From Phalacrocorax aristotelis (lineage: Eukaryota > Chordata > Aves > Suliformes > Phalacrocoracidae): a stretch of DNA of 64,000 nucleotides. Position numbers and translations under genes: made by a program. The stretch is taken from assembly GCF_949628215.1 (NCBI RefSeq), contig NC_134282.1, positions 12,150,223 through 12,214,222 of the forward strand, in the 5' to 3' direction. Numbering within the stretch: the stretch's first letter is position 1; every line of letters begins with the position of its first letter. Below, piece after piece: positions 22,441-55,400 of this stretch. The notes beneath the pieces were generated by a model. That model saw nothing but the letters and a program-made list of their open reading frames with translations. It had not been told where the DNA came from and did not search any database.

Positions 22441-25400
22441 TTTTTGTTTTGGTGTGGTTTTTTGAAGAAGCAGTTGTGGATGTAGATATAAATTCATTTA
22501 ATGAATCTGTTAAATCTGGAGCCTCTTAACACTTCTACCCAAGCCTCCTAATTACTAGTGCGGTTTAACACACATGAATGTACTGAAAAATCTGTTGAAA
22601 AGGAAGGGGTTACTTTACCTAGTTTTGAAATCTGGAGAATCTCTTTGGAAGCAACCTCATCGTTGACCGGTATTACCGTTTTCTAACATGTTTTAGAAAT
22701 ATGATATTTATCTTGGATCTTTGAAAAGTCTTTAGATTCTGCTTCTACGGTAAATCTCTATCCAATATTTATTATTGTGCTGAGTCACTCTAGACATAAT
22801 TGTCTTCTCACTTGGGCTTGGTGCAGCCTGGCAGGACAAATGACCCATGATTCCCTCCAGAGAACCTTGCTTTTGTAGGTCTGGGAACCGTGATACTGCA
22901 AATCCAGTCAGGTTTTGGCTTAACAGAAATGAGACAAAATATGCAATGCTGTCATTTGTCATACATGTTTCCACTGAGAATGTTCTGTGGAACAGAGAAG
23001 GCAAAAATGTGTACTAGAGGAAAAAAAAATGCAACCCCGGCTGAAGTGGTGGGGGATTCACCTCTTGCATGAGCATGTTCTGAAGATTGTCTGCTTTTAT
23101 GTGGTGAACAGAGAACACCTTGGAAATAGGAAATTGGCTTCATCTGCCATGTAAGCCATAGTTTTAAGAGCATATTTCCCTGTTCTAGCTAGCCTTTTAC
23201 AGGGCATTATAAAGAAGTCTTAAATGAACAAAATGTAACATGGAGCTTTTGTGAAAATGAAGGAAGAAGTCCATTAATTTATAATTTTTCATGACTAGAC
23301 CAAGGGAGTAGTTTTCATCTGAAACTAGCAGAAAAATCTGGTAACTTTTTTTTTTTTTTTGAGAACAAACCACATTGTTAGAGCGTGAAACTTGATCATT
23401 ACTGACTTCAGTTTAGCAATTTCATGTTGACCCTGCCAGACCCACTCTGGCTCCTGTAGAGCCGCTGCGTCTGCAGTAACCTTAGGTTTGAGGCGGTTTG
23501 TTTCACTTTTGCAGGGGAGCAGAGTGTTAGCTGGTTTAGTTTTCTACTGCTTTTGCTCCTGGAACCAACCTGGTCTTCAAGGATCACGGAAATACAAGGG
23601 AAAGAAACAAAAATGCAGGTGTTCTGCTGCAAACCTGCCCTTCCCAGCTGACTGACTCAGATTTGCTTCACCTTTCAGACTGACACTCTTAGGGTTATGA
23701 TGCAGGAGTGGGGACAGCTTACCTTGGTACGGCTGCAGTAATATCTGTCCTCAGCTCTGTGTGCTGCTTCTTGGTCTGAAACTCCAAACCTAGAGCTAGG
23801 ATAGGAAAGCTGGTTTCAATAGTGACGCCTAGTCTGCCACAGTTTACTGCCCTGCATATTGAGGTGATCCCAGATCGGTTTGCTTTGATGTACCATGGCA
23901 CAAGTTGAAGCAGTTTGGCTGAATTTTTCCTGCAGCTTAGCCCTTAAATGCTATGGAAACATAAATTATAGGAACAGACAACAGGAAACTTTATTTACTG
24001 CCTTACTTTTATCTCAGTGAGGAAAGGGCAACTGTTTCAGAGTTTCTGTCCTCGTTGATTTTTATTACCTGAGAAAACGAGGAAAGTCTCAGCAGATGAA
24101 TCTAAAATAGAAGGACCGACCGTATCTGGCAGAGGAACCAAAAATACTCAAATCTAATTTCCTGTTGTACATTATATTTCTGTCTTCTAGGAAAAGATGG
24201 TCCAGCTAGTGACATGTAAGCCAGGTCCAACCTGCAGGACGCTTTTGTCTATGCTATTACCCTTTCTTTGGAGGACATGAAATGTGTTTGCTCCCATAAT
24301 AGTTGAAAGCTTTCTATTGCGCGTGGTATGTGTGTGTATGTGTATGGCAGCCTGTGTCAGGGCAAAGGAGAAACAAAGGCATTTTTCCACTGTATGTGTG
24401 TGGCACAGTACTAAGCCTGGAAGTTGTCACTTCTGTATTTTATTTAGTCCTAAACCTGCCATCCAGTCCTATAGCCACAGGCTGGAGTGAACAAAGATGA
24501 GAAATATTTTTAATTAGATATTGTTCCATGTTTATCTATTTGTATTACCAAATTAACCAATATATTTACACATGTATATGACTTGTGAAAAGTACGTGCA
24601 GGTACTTATTAAGGAAGACTACTATATAAAAAGTAGTAGGAGGTGGGGGTTGTGGTGAGAGATGTACAGCCTAAAAAGATTCAAAATTGTGAATGATTTC
24701 CTTAAAAGGAGATGCTGACATCTGAAAAACAAAGTCCTGTAATTAGGGTTTGGCTTTGTGCTTGTTCTGGTCTTAATATGCCTGAGTGCCTTGGCACAGA
24801 TCTGCTGGTTATTATATCTACAAAATGGAGAAGGCTTTTTTCAGCCAAAGTTATGAAAATACCAAAGCAATGGAAAATAAACAAAACTTCTTGGACAGTT
24901 TATAGTTCTTCTGATCTCTTTCAGATATATATTTAATTGTTGTGCACTGTTTTAAAATTCAGGGAGGTTATTTAATGTGAAAGGGCTGAAATAGACATCA
25001 AAACTTGGGATTTTTACCTTTGTAAATTGATTTTAGAGTTTATATTTTTCTCTGACAAACCTATTCTTAAGATGGAATCCTGAGAATCAAATTGAGTCTT
25101 GTTCTTGTTTGCTTTTAGATGCCTGTCTTAGATGTCAAGCTGAAAACAAACAAGAAGACTGTGTTGGTATGTAGTGATTTCATTCGCTTGTTTTTCAATT
25201 GAAGCTTCTCTCAGTAGGGTGCATTTTAAAGTTTGAAGGAAATACTGATTTTATTAATGCTCAAAAGTAATCTGGTGTTTCATTCTACATTGTGTCATCT
25301 TTTTACATTAGGAATACTTTATGCTGTATTTTTGAGCACTAATAAAATTACTTTTCACCTCAGACATGCTGTAGAACAAAACTGCTTCAAATTTGCAGTC

Positions 25401-26761
25401 AACACATACGCAACTGAGAGGTTTAAGTTTCTCTCACCCTAAGCGTAACTGAGGACATGATAATGTACACTTTTGAAGTGAGTAGGAAAAGGCTACTTTT
25501 TTTTTCTTCTGAGATACATGCCAGAAGGTACAACAATAATACCAGTAAAACTCCTCTGTTCTGAAATAAATATGTGTCTGGGTTAGAAAGCATTTTTTCC
25601 CCAGTCTTAATTCAGGTATAGTGGAGGCAATTGCTTGTTTTGTTCACTTTTCATTTGAAACAGTGGAATTACTTGAGTTTGCTATAATGCTTTTTAAACA
25701 TAAACATACTTTCAGTTACATACTAATGTATGCAAAAGCAAATCTTGTCTTACGTCTGATATATTTAAATCTAAAATAGTGGAAATCGTCTCAAAGAGTT
25801 TGCTTTAACCCTTTAAGTCAACTTTTAAACCAGTGGTAAAGCTTTCTAGGCCCTTATTCTTTCTGTTTTGAATTATGTTATCTCAAACTTAATCCACTGT
25901 TGGTTTTGATGACTGTTCTAATGAGAACAGGAATTTCCTGTTTCAGATATCTTAACTGGCTTGCTAAGTGTCCTCTTTAAGATAGTCAGAGAGGGGGGAA
26001 AAACATAATTTGCAATACTCATTTGATTGGTACCCTTGTATTCCTATATGAACAGATAAGGGGGGGAAAGTAATACCTGTTCAGGAGTAGGTGGACAAGA
26101 GATAACCCTTTTTGTTGTGTCAAAACAGTTGTAGCCTCTGAATAATTTCTGGTCTGAGATCTCATTTTGAGGCTATATACTGGTCAAATATGCCTCTTTG
26201 GTATCATACATTTAAGTTTAAACACTTGCCTTTCAGATGAGAATTTGGTGATATGCTCTTGTGTGATAGTCAGTAGCGTGTTGGCTGTATCTTGTACTGG
26301 GGAAGATAAAGTAAAGAGCTTAGATAAGCTGCACTTATTTTCTGGACAGAACTGATAAACACGTTTAGACATTCACAAAACTCTGTCACTTTATACAAGA
26401 AGGTGAGAATATATGCATTTTTTTCATAATTGGAAATAAGTAAAAGGATTGATGACAAAGAACTGACCATCATCAGAATGACCATAATAATCCAGCCTCA
26501 GTGGATAAATCAGTGATGACCCATTTTGCCTCTAAAGCTTGCAGTGGTTATAAGCATCTGTGAGTGACAGTTTGGACTTTGCTGTAGGTGTTGATTGGGC
26601 AGCTGAGTGTGACTGGAATATGTTCTTTTTCTTCTCTTTCAGTGGTTTGGGGAGAATGCAATCATTCCTTCCACAATTGCTGCATGTCCTTGTGGGTGAA
26701 ACAGAATAATCGCTGTCCCCTCTGCCAGCAGGACTGGGTAGTCCAGAGAATAGGCAAATAA
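21706..26761 (+). CDS. RNF7: RNF7 (RBX2/SAG), RING-box protein 2
   Basis: RNF7 is the catalytic RING subunit of cullin-RING E3 ubiquitin ligases, best known with CUL5, and recruits E2 enzymes for ubiquitin or NEDD8 transfer. Coding exons 21706-21883, 25119-25166 and 26643-26761 join in phase to 114 residues, close to the 113 of the human protein. The start ATG has an ideal Kozak context (CCGCCATGG). The N-terminus is acidic and flexible ([11 protein letters not shown]). Residues [20 protein letters not shown] form the cullin-binding strand and the first zinc ligands. Cys51, Cys54, Cys62, Cys65, Cys74, His83, His86, Cys100 and Cys103 fit the RING-H2 pattern, with Trp93 before the last CxxC as in E2-binding RINGs. 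The tail is [14 protein letters not shown]1 is excluded by the N-terminus and this tail. Intron 1 is 3.2 kb and intron 2 is 1.5 kb. Nothing is broken. Confidence 0.97.
25119..25166 (+). CDS. RNF7: RNF7 exon 2
   Basis: A 48-base exon with acceptor gtttgcttttag and donor gtatgt. It encodes [16 protein letters not shown], holding three of the RING cysteines (Cys62, Cys65, Cys74). Confidence 0.95.
26643..26761 (+). CDS. RNF7: RNF7 exon 3 and stop
   Basis: Acceptor ttcttctctttcag. It encodes [18 protein letters not shown], then [20 protein letters not shown] and TAA. It completes the RING-H2 with the His83/His86 pair and the last CPLC pair. Confidence 0.96.
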
Positions 26762-27880
26762 AAACACTGGAAGTTTTTTTTCTGTTAAACTTGTTGAAAT
26801 AGTGTATGTCTTGTTCCATTCTTTTGTATGAGCATATGGCATATGTCAGTCATCGAATTTATTTAGTTTATCTGCTACAAGATCAGTGTGGTTTTGCTGT
26901 ATGGCCTTTGCCGCACAAGGAGGCAATGATCAGTCTTATTGCAGATACTTCCACAACAGAAAAAGAGAGAGACACTACATGAATAAATGTATCTGTTACG
27001 ATTTGAGTGTTAACTCTCAGAGCATAGAAGTGTGGTGGTGCAGTTTATACTCTAAATACCATTTATTTAATGTTTTTGCATAGATAAATGAATTAATTTG
27101 AAAGGTTGACCTTACCTGTAAGTCTGATACGCTGCATAGTTTACTGTCAGGATAAAGACATTGTTTTTTAAGTAAAATTGTATACAAAAACGCAGTCCAT
27201 GATCTAGAATTAATAGTGTGTAAAAGCATTTGCGATGTTCTTTTTCCATCACACTATACTAAACATTTCTAACTTAGGTTTTCTTTATGACGATAGAAAA
27301 TTTTGTTTCATTGTATCTCTGTTACTGTATCATATTCTATACATGGTTTCTACAACAACAGTATTGAAATTTAACCACATTAATAATTTTTATCATGGAG
27401 GCCTGTATTTTCAATCCAGAGACTTTGGGTACAAAGACACAGATTTGATATCATTTAACTAGGGGCATAAACAGTTTTGCTGGTTAGCTGACTAATGTAG
27501 AAAGCAAACAAAACTGATAATTTAAGTATCCCAAGGAAGGGAGGTATTAATTAAATGTAGGGAAAAATGTTACATTATGGTTTCATGAAAATTCAGTTAA
27601 TAGATATTTATCAAAATTTTATTGGTTACAGTGTTTTGCAAGTGGGAGGAAGCATTTCATTTTTGTCAAAGTCCTCAACACATCATCTTTTTCATATGAA
27701 TCATGATTTTTTTTTCTTACAAATATTTGAGTGTTTGCCTCTGACTTAGTCTTTTCCCTAAACATCCAAAATAATTACTATTAATCTGAATATATGCTGG
27801 GCAGGTTAATATATGTAATAGGTTGAATTATGGCTTTAAGTCCATAACAAATTCAGGCTTAATAAAGTGGTTAATAAACC
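26762..27880 (+). other. RNF7: RNF7 3' untranslated region (approximate)
   Basis: No coding sequence follows the stop. AATAAA occurs at 26982-26987 and 27861-27866; either could end the transcript. Confidence 0.45.
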
Positions 27881-30270
27881 TGTGTGAAATTGAAGCAATA
27901 TTATATGCATATGATTGCTTACTTCAAAATTATCATCTTAAATGTTTAATGCATTTCTCAGCAGATCTATTTCTGTCTAGTTCTGTTTAAGTATATTTAA
28001 AGAAGTTTATCTTCACTGTATGAAGTAGTTCCAATGGCAATCTTTGTGTTACCAGGCATACATGCAGAGTTTGCTGTGTTTTTGTTTAATACTTGTACTC
28101 TTGTTTTTAAAATGTTTTGTATTTTTTAAATATATCTTTTGTCTCATTACACACTGAGATGATAAAAAATGCTCTGTGTCACTGTTACAGTCTATCAAAT
28201 CAGTTGTTTATTATTCCAGATGATGTCTGTCTTAAAATTGAAAACAAATATAAAATAAGTTAACAGAAGTAATTAAGTGCCTATAGCATTTATGTTGTGG
28301 AGTGTTTATGTTTGTGTAAATGGATTCTTCCTAAAATGAGTGCAAAAGAAAATCTGGTTGGATGTGAAAATAATTTTTAGCTGTCAGAGTTAAACTGTAT
28401 CTTACTTACCACCAATTTGGTCCCAGACTCCATCCTTCTAATCTCTATTAATGCCCTCTAGTCCCATCAGAGGACTTCTTTCTTCATTTTGCTTTTGTTT
28501 ATAGGTGAATATGGGAAGTACCAAAGTAGTTTCCACCCTGGTTTCAGTTCACGTCGTGTGCATGACAAGAGTAGCTGAGAATTATAATTGTAAAAAAGTT
28601 TTCCAAAGTGATGGCTCAAACAGGTATTAACACAAATGAGGTATTAGGATAGTTAATGTTGAAATCAAAGCAACTGATATTTGTGTGTATCTCTTTGTGT
28701 ATTATAAGTATCTTGTTGATGAATAATTAGAGATTCACCTGGACTATGAAGTAATGAATGTCCTGCATGTTTTCTGTGATTTAGAGAAGATTAGCTGAAG
28801 TCCCAGCCTTTCTATGAGCTTTGCAGGAGAGAAATTTTCTTCTGTTCTAAATCATAACATGATATTCCATTAGCATAGTTCTCAGTAAACACCCATTTTT
28901 AGTTCTGAGTTTGTTCACCTCTTGTACACGCAAAATCAGTTTTGCTTCTCACCCAAACATACTGTTTTATAAGTAGGTAACACTAACTTAAATAGCCATT
29001 ATCAACTACTAGATTGATGCTGAACTGCTTTTCTCCACTGTTCAATAAATGCTGGGCAGATTTGAATAATGTAGCAAATCTAGCTAGAGTCTTCTTTCAA
29101 ATGTGACTGGAATAACAAATATGTGTCCAAAGATCGTATTGTTTCACTTTGCTTTTTATGAAGTTATGTTCTTTTAGAGAAAGTTTATGTTCTGTAGAAA
29201 TCAGGAAAGATTCTAATTAACAGAGCAGAATGATGTTTGGAGCTGTGAATGTGTATTTCTTATGCAGATACTGTAAACATTAGGCATTTTCTTGATTTGC
29301 TTAGACAGGAGTATATCAATAGCTAGTGTAAGCTTGAGTTCACCCTTAGATCCCCAACTACCAGCCATTCGTACTGCGACTGTTTGAGCTGTGGTGGCAT
29401 TCTTGGTAAATGTAAAAAAGACCCTGATGAATTAAAATTCCTGACCTGAAGCTAAAGCTTTTATTACCTCCTTTGTGGCTTTTCTGTACCCAGAATATTA
29501 TAGGAACATGTTGCTGTGGGTACCGTTTTCAGGAAAGCCACCAGCAGAATTCCACATTTCTTCCTTGGGACTTTTTTCAGTTTTGCTTACTCTGCTGGCT
29601 GCATTATTTAGCCCTTTATGTAACCTTCTCCTGTCCCATGCTTGCATTCACCTGGCAGAATCAGCGACTGCTGTACAAACAAGACTTTCAAATACTCTGC
29701 TTTAGACTACACCATGTTCTTGTGCACACGTAGCAGTTTGCAATGGATGAATGGATGGTCCTCTCAATCACAGCTAGAAAAACAGTCATACCTCTAATAT
29801 AGTTTTCTAGAGTATAAGCATGAGTAGTATGTCAAATGGATTCAATGCAGACAGGATTAAGCATGTAAAAACAAAATACTGGATAGTAGTAGAGTGAAAA
29901 AAAGCAGCCAAGAAGGGCTTAGCACTTACTGTAGGGAGTCTTGAGAGGTGCCTGTTGTTGCTCCTAATGCTTAACGTTTGTGATTCAGCTCTTCAACTTG
30001 CTCTAAGAGTGAAAAGAAAAGGAAACTTGACCTTGACTTCAAGAGTACAGCTTGAAACGATTGCTACTGGAAGAATCATGGAACTGCTTTTCCTGTTCCC
30101 ATAGTACATTCCTTGTATGTAAAGAAATTTTTCGCAGCCAAATCACATGACCCTACAGTAGAAGAGGGCTTAGCCTGGTAATTGCCACACATGATTTTTA
30201 TTCTTTTGAGGAAAAAAATGGGGCACTGACTTCCTGGTAGGCAGCCGCTGAGTGAAGTAGGTGGAATTGG
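27881..30270. other. Intergenic stretch between RNF7 and GRK7
   Basis: AT-rich, short frames only, no RNA gene or repeat family recognised. Confidence 0.5.
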
Positions 30271-30277
30271 CTTCACT

Positions 30278-30289
30278 TGATTATAATCA
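30278..30289. promoter_or_regulatory. Palindromic OTX/CRX-type homeodomain site upstream of GRK7
   Basis: TGATTATAATCA is a perfect 12-base palindrome containing GATTA and TAATC back to back, the paired form of the K50 homeodomain site. CRX and OTX2 drive photoreceptor genes through such sites. It lies 0.95 kb before the GRK7 start codon. A further TAATCC core lies at 30540-30545. Function is inferred. Confidence 0.35.
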
Positions 30290-31242
30290 GCTTTGTCCGT
30301 TTGATGCCACGTCAGCCATACGCTGTTGGCACATTTTCATCCTGCCACTTAGTGTCATAAAGCTCAGTAGGGAATATAAACTGAGGCCACAGTAACATAT
30401 GGAAGAGTCTTGGCAGGATTTGGCTGGTCATTTGAAGTGTTCTCCCTTTTTCCTTGGGTAGGAAATGAAGTCAGAGTTATATGTTTCATATATAGGGATC
30501 ATTATTTTTAGACCAGCAGCAGGTCTTAGCCTTTGCATGTAATCCGCTCACCCAGAGCTGTGGCTCTGAGGTTTGCACAAAGTGCCTGTGGAGCTCAGTC
30601 ATTGATGTTGAGTGTAACTTGGATTTTGGAAGTGTGGATGCTAAAAGCATGTCATAATTTAAAGCTTAATGACTCAGGTTTGTCTATGTCACCTTCTGTT
30701 TCAAGCATGGCAGATTTGTGATCCCAACTTATGTAATTCTTAGTACATTGGTGTTCTCTGAGTCAAGCAAGGGAGATACGAGGCTGTCCTATTATCTGTG
30801 GCCAGAGCACCACTGAGCTTGGAGTGTATTGCAGACAGGAATCTGCATCTTCTCAGCAGCCAGGGACAGCACATACAGAGGGAATCTTGGTACATTTAAA
30901 GGCTATCAGGGCCCATTCTGAAAAACACAAGCTGAACTGCGTGCATTTGGTGCTGACAGTGAGACGGTTTGCCTAGGATGTCATCCCTCAGCTATACATA
31001 GCAAACTCAAAGCTCCTTAAACCTCTTACCAGTCACTTTCCACAAATGGTACACATACCTAAAGGTACTTAGTGAAAATCCTTGAGAGGTATTTAATGCA
31101 AAAGCAGTTAGTGTCTCTGGTGTTTTTCAGAAGACCCCACAAACCACTAGCAGGGAGAAGTACAGGGCAGCTACAGCGCAGCACTTGGGCCAGTTACTCA
31201 TTTTGTCTCAGCCAGGCTCTGCCACCACAAGAGCTTGCCAAG

Positions 31243-51731
<20,489 letters not shown>

Positions 51732-52425
51732 ATATCACATCGGTAACAAAAAGAGTAGAAACCACCTCAGAACTTTCCATATTCCGACACTGTTGCAGAA
51801 ATTCAGTGCATCTGTTTAAGAAGAACCAATCAGTGTAATATGACATTGATAGGCTATTTAGGACCACGAGCTGTGTAGACTATTATTTTCCTTTGCTCTA
51901 GCAAGGGAGATAATATTTTTTCTTTTTTGGAGAATCATCAAGATGAAGAACAATATTTCTCTAGGAAACTTAGAATGATAGAAATTCTGAAATACAAAAA
52001 GCAAAATGAGCGAAGAGGCAACACCTTTTGAAAATGACTGACTACCATTTTGAATACAATAATTTGTTGGTTTTCTTTCTATTTTCTTGTTATTTCTACT
52101 AACAATTCCTCTTTGTTCTACAGTTTTCAGGAAAGATTTTTTTAATTTTCAAGTAGTAATATTGTCAGACAATGGAGCTTATATATCATGTCAAACTTGG
52201 AACCTTATTGGTTAGCCAGTCTGTCTGTTGTTTTCTTAATTTCTGTTAGTTTTTTAATGGTTTGACTGTAATATTTTCAGATTGTCAAAAATGTAAAAGA
52301 AGGCTCTACATATCACTAGGAAATAGGACCAAAAGGATCAAACTCTTTTCAAAGTTGATTTTAACAGAGTGAGGAAAAGATTCCACCAAATTAATTGAAT
52401 AAAGCATTTATTTATTATCAAGTGT
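51732..52425 (+). other. GRK7: GRK7 3' untranslated region to first polyA signal
   Basis: The first canonical AATAAA after the stop is at 52398-52403, followed by a T-rich stretch with tgtattc. This gives a 3' UTR of about 0.7 kb. Confidence 0.55.
52398..52403 (+). terminator. Candidate GRK7 polyA signal AATAAA
   Basis: First canonical hexamer after the GRK7 stop codon, within an AT-rich stretch. Confidence 0.5.
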
Positions 52426-55400
52426 ATTCTTTTAAGTGATAATACCATATACAAAGAAAATTTAGTTGTAAGTTCTTTTTGGCAATCAATTTTAAACTTT
52501 TATCAGGTTTCCTGATCATTTTTCTCTATTTCAATGATAACTTAAGCTACAAATAGACTAAAGCAATTTGTAAATGGCTTTTTACAAGACATATTTCAGT
52601 GCAATATAAGCTTTAATTCTGTATTTGCAAAATACATTATACTATTAAGTGCTGTAATGCTGGAAAGGTGATGTGTGCAAGTTGACGCCATCTTCAAATG
52701 TTCATTGATTCTCATGCGAATGTTGATTGTGTTTTATTTTTCAATTTTATGACAACCTAAATTGAATTAATTGGAAACATTTCTGCGAATGCTTACTACT
52801 GCTGAAGTGTATTACTGGTGAGATGCATCCTACCGATTTTCTCTGGTAAGAAAATAGGTGGTAGTTGTTTGCAGCAGCTTTTAAAACTGATTCTGCATGC
52901 TGTTTCTTGTCATCTATCTAGCCATAATTTCCACTGACTAAAGTGGAAGTTGAAATTGCTCCATTCCTTGGAGTCCTCGAGGCTGCTAATACCCTGTTTC
53001 CTATTTTTCAAAGAGCAAATCTCCTACTGAACTCAAAGACTTATTTTATATAGACACTGGGATTGAACTCGTACATCTGTTTAAAAAGAGGAAAACCAAT
53101 AGATATGATTTCTTCTGTAGTTGGGTCTATCATATGCAACACATAGCTTTAGTGTTTATTTATAATCTAATAGCTCATCCAAAACATTGCAGTAATAAAA
53201 AACTCTTTAGTTTTTAATACTTTATTTAGTCACAGCTATGTTACATTGGTAATACACTCGGTTGTTCTAAGTAGAAAGAGAATTTATCCTTTTTTCTTTT
53301 AAATTTGCTTTTCCACTGCTTTATATACTTAATTTTCAAGTGAAAATCATGAAGAATAGTGTTAATTAGGATTAGTGGATAATTCTGTTAATGAATTATG
53401 AGCATATAATTGTCTGGCTTTTGAGGGGAGACTTTCTGTCAAATAGTTTAAAACAATATAAGCTGAATTCTGACTTGGGCTTTTACTTGAGAAGGATGAT
53501 CCTGAAAGATTGTGAAAAGCAGAGGAGGTTGAGAGGAAAGAGAGTAGTGTGATTCTGTCACAGATTTAGGAGAGATCTTCCACTGCTGACATCCTGTGAT
53601 TTTATTTCTCATTGCTCCCATCTGTAGAAAAATCTCACAGGGTGGTATTAGGCTAATATATTTAAGAAACCCAGACAGAAAACTTCATTACATATACAAG
53701 AAAAAAAAAACCCACATGCAAGAACACAACCCACATGCACTTACCTTATTACAGTGAGGAGAGACCTATTAGTGCTAGTGGCATCAAACTTTTGTCCAGA
53801 ATTACTGCACCTCAAATCCATAGAAATGCCATTTCACAAATCCTCTGGAACCATAAACCAGTACTCTGAAAAGGCTGTAGGTTTCCTAGTGCATAACTAA
53901 TTTTTCAGTATATACGTGTTCCCATATGGGAAGAGGTGATGTATAGACAGAACCAGAATTTAATGTCATGTTAGAATCATCTATCCACTATGATATTAGG
54001 TGTTGCAAGTCTGGGTTTTTCAAAATGTGTTGCAATACTGAGCTCTGTTAATTCAGGACATCATATGCACATAACATTAGGTTATTTAGTTTTAGAAACG
54101 TTATATTGTCAATAAATCCCAGCAGGATGCATATCAGTGAGATATTACAACATTAAGTGTTCCATGAATCATTTGAAGAAGCATATCAGTAATCTGATAA
54201 TGCCCAATTTGGCACAGTGTATCACAGAAAAATGTGTTAGTTTGAAGTTATTTATTTTAATTTTCTAAAATTCTCTATTTCAGAACATGGACAACTTGTT
54301 TTTGCACTATGAAGAGATAGAGCAGAGCAAAGATTATTTCTGTATTTCTGTTAGAATTTTCAGTGTGTCTTTTAAAAATTTATTTCAACTTCTTTTTAGG
54401 AATTTGTCAATTGCTTGGTCCTTTTCTTCTTCCTGCCACTGTAAAGTTCCGTGTTAAACTTTCAGGAAAAAAGTTATTTTAACATCCTGCTTCACCTTAA
54501 CAAAACAAAGCCAGCGATTCTAAAAGATTTATGCGTTTGATGAATTGTCTTATTGCAGCCAATGATGCTACTCATGTGAGTAATATTAAATGTATGTGCA
54601 AATGTGTAAGATCAGGGCTCAAGTCAAAAGTATTGACCAAGTCATTGGATGTTTACGATGGAAAATAAGGGATGAGGTTGTGGGAGGAAAATAACCTTGT
54701 GGTTGTGGGATACTGAAGTTTTTGTGGCAAAAGAAAATGATGTATTTTGAAACTGCTCATTTTTCTTCTAGCTGTCTCTCTTTTTCCTCCTTTTCCAGCT
54801 TTGTGATGTCTCATTTGCCTGCCTCTTTTTCAGGCAGATAAGATGCATTCAAGGGTTAATCTAATCTAAAAAACTAAATTGTGAACTCTATTGCATTAAA
54901 TGCCATCTGTGAAAGGTTACTGAGTGCCCTGGACACTCTGCAGTGATTGTACTAACAGTGCTGCTTTTCTTGCCCTGCTTTACTTAATAGTCCTATTAGA
55001 ACTACTTGATAGTTTTAACTGAAGAAAGCTGAAGTGTGAGATTCATAATCGCTTGAAATCTGTTCTTATAATAACGTAAAGTTCCCTGGACAACACTAAA
55101 GCAAGGCTGCTGGCCCTGAGAGGGTATAAAAGCAAAAGCTTTCCATTGAATCTCAAGTCCAGATTTTCTTTGATACAATCCCTGTTATCCTTACTATTAC
55201 CCCACCAATTTCTCTGAGCACAGAGGGACAAAATGTGGTTTAGTGTTAACCTAATGAAACCATTGTTTAGAGAGATTATTTATCAGCGGCAATAAAGCTC
55301 GAGCTGTGTACCTTCAGTTGTATCATGGCAAAGGCTCATTTAGCCAATAAACACCTTGTGTTGTAGCAAGGAGTTCACTTTTCTATTCCAGTATGAAATA

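Noticed and set aside
21493-22497. A 334-codon minus-strand open frame and several long frames on both strands over RNF7 exon 1
   Set aside because: They arise from the CpG island, where stop codons are rare. The peptides are low-complexity Arg, Pro, Ala and Gly, and only the RNF7 frame matches a known protein.
31072-31242. A 57-codon N-terminal extension of GRK7 from an upstream in-frame ATG
   Set aside because: GRK7 proteins start right at M-x-D-M-G-x-LDNLIANTAYLQAR. The extension has no family resemblance and is probably 5' UTR or upstream sequence left open by chance.
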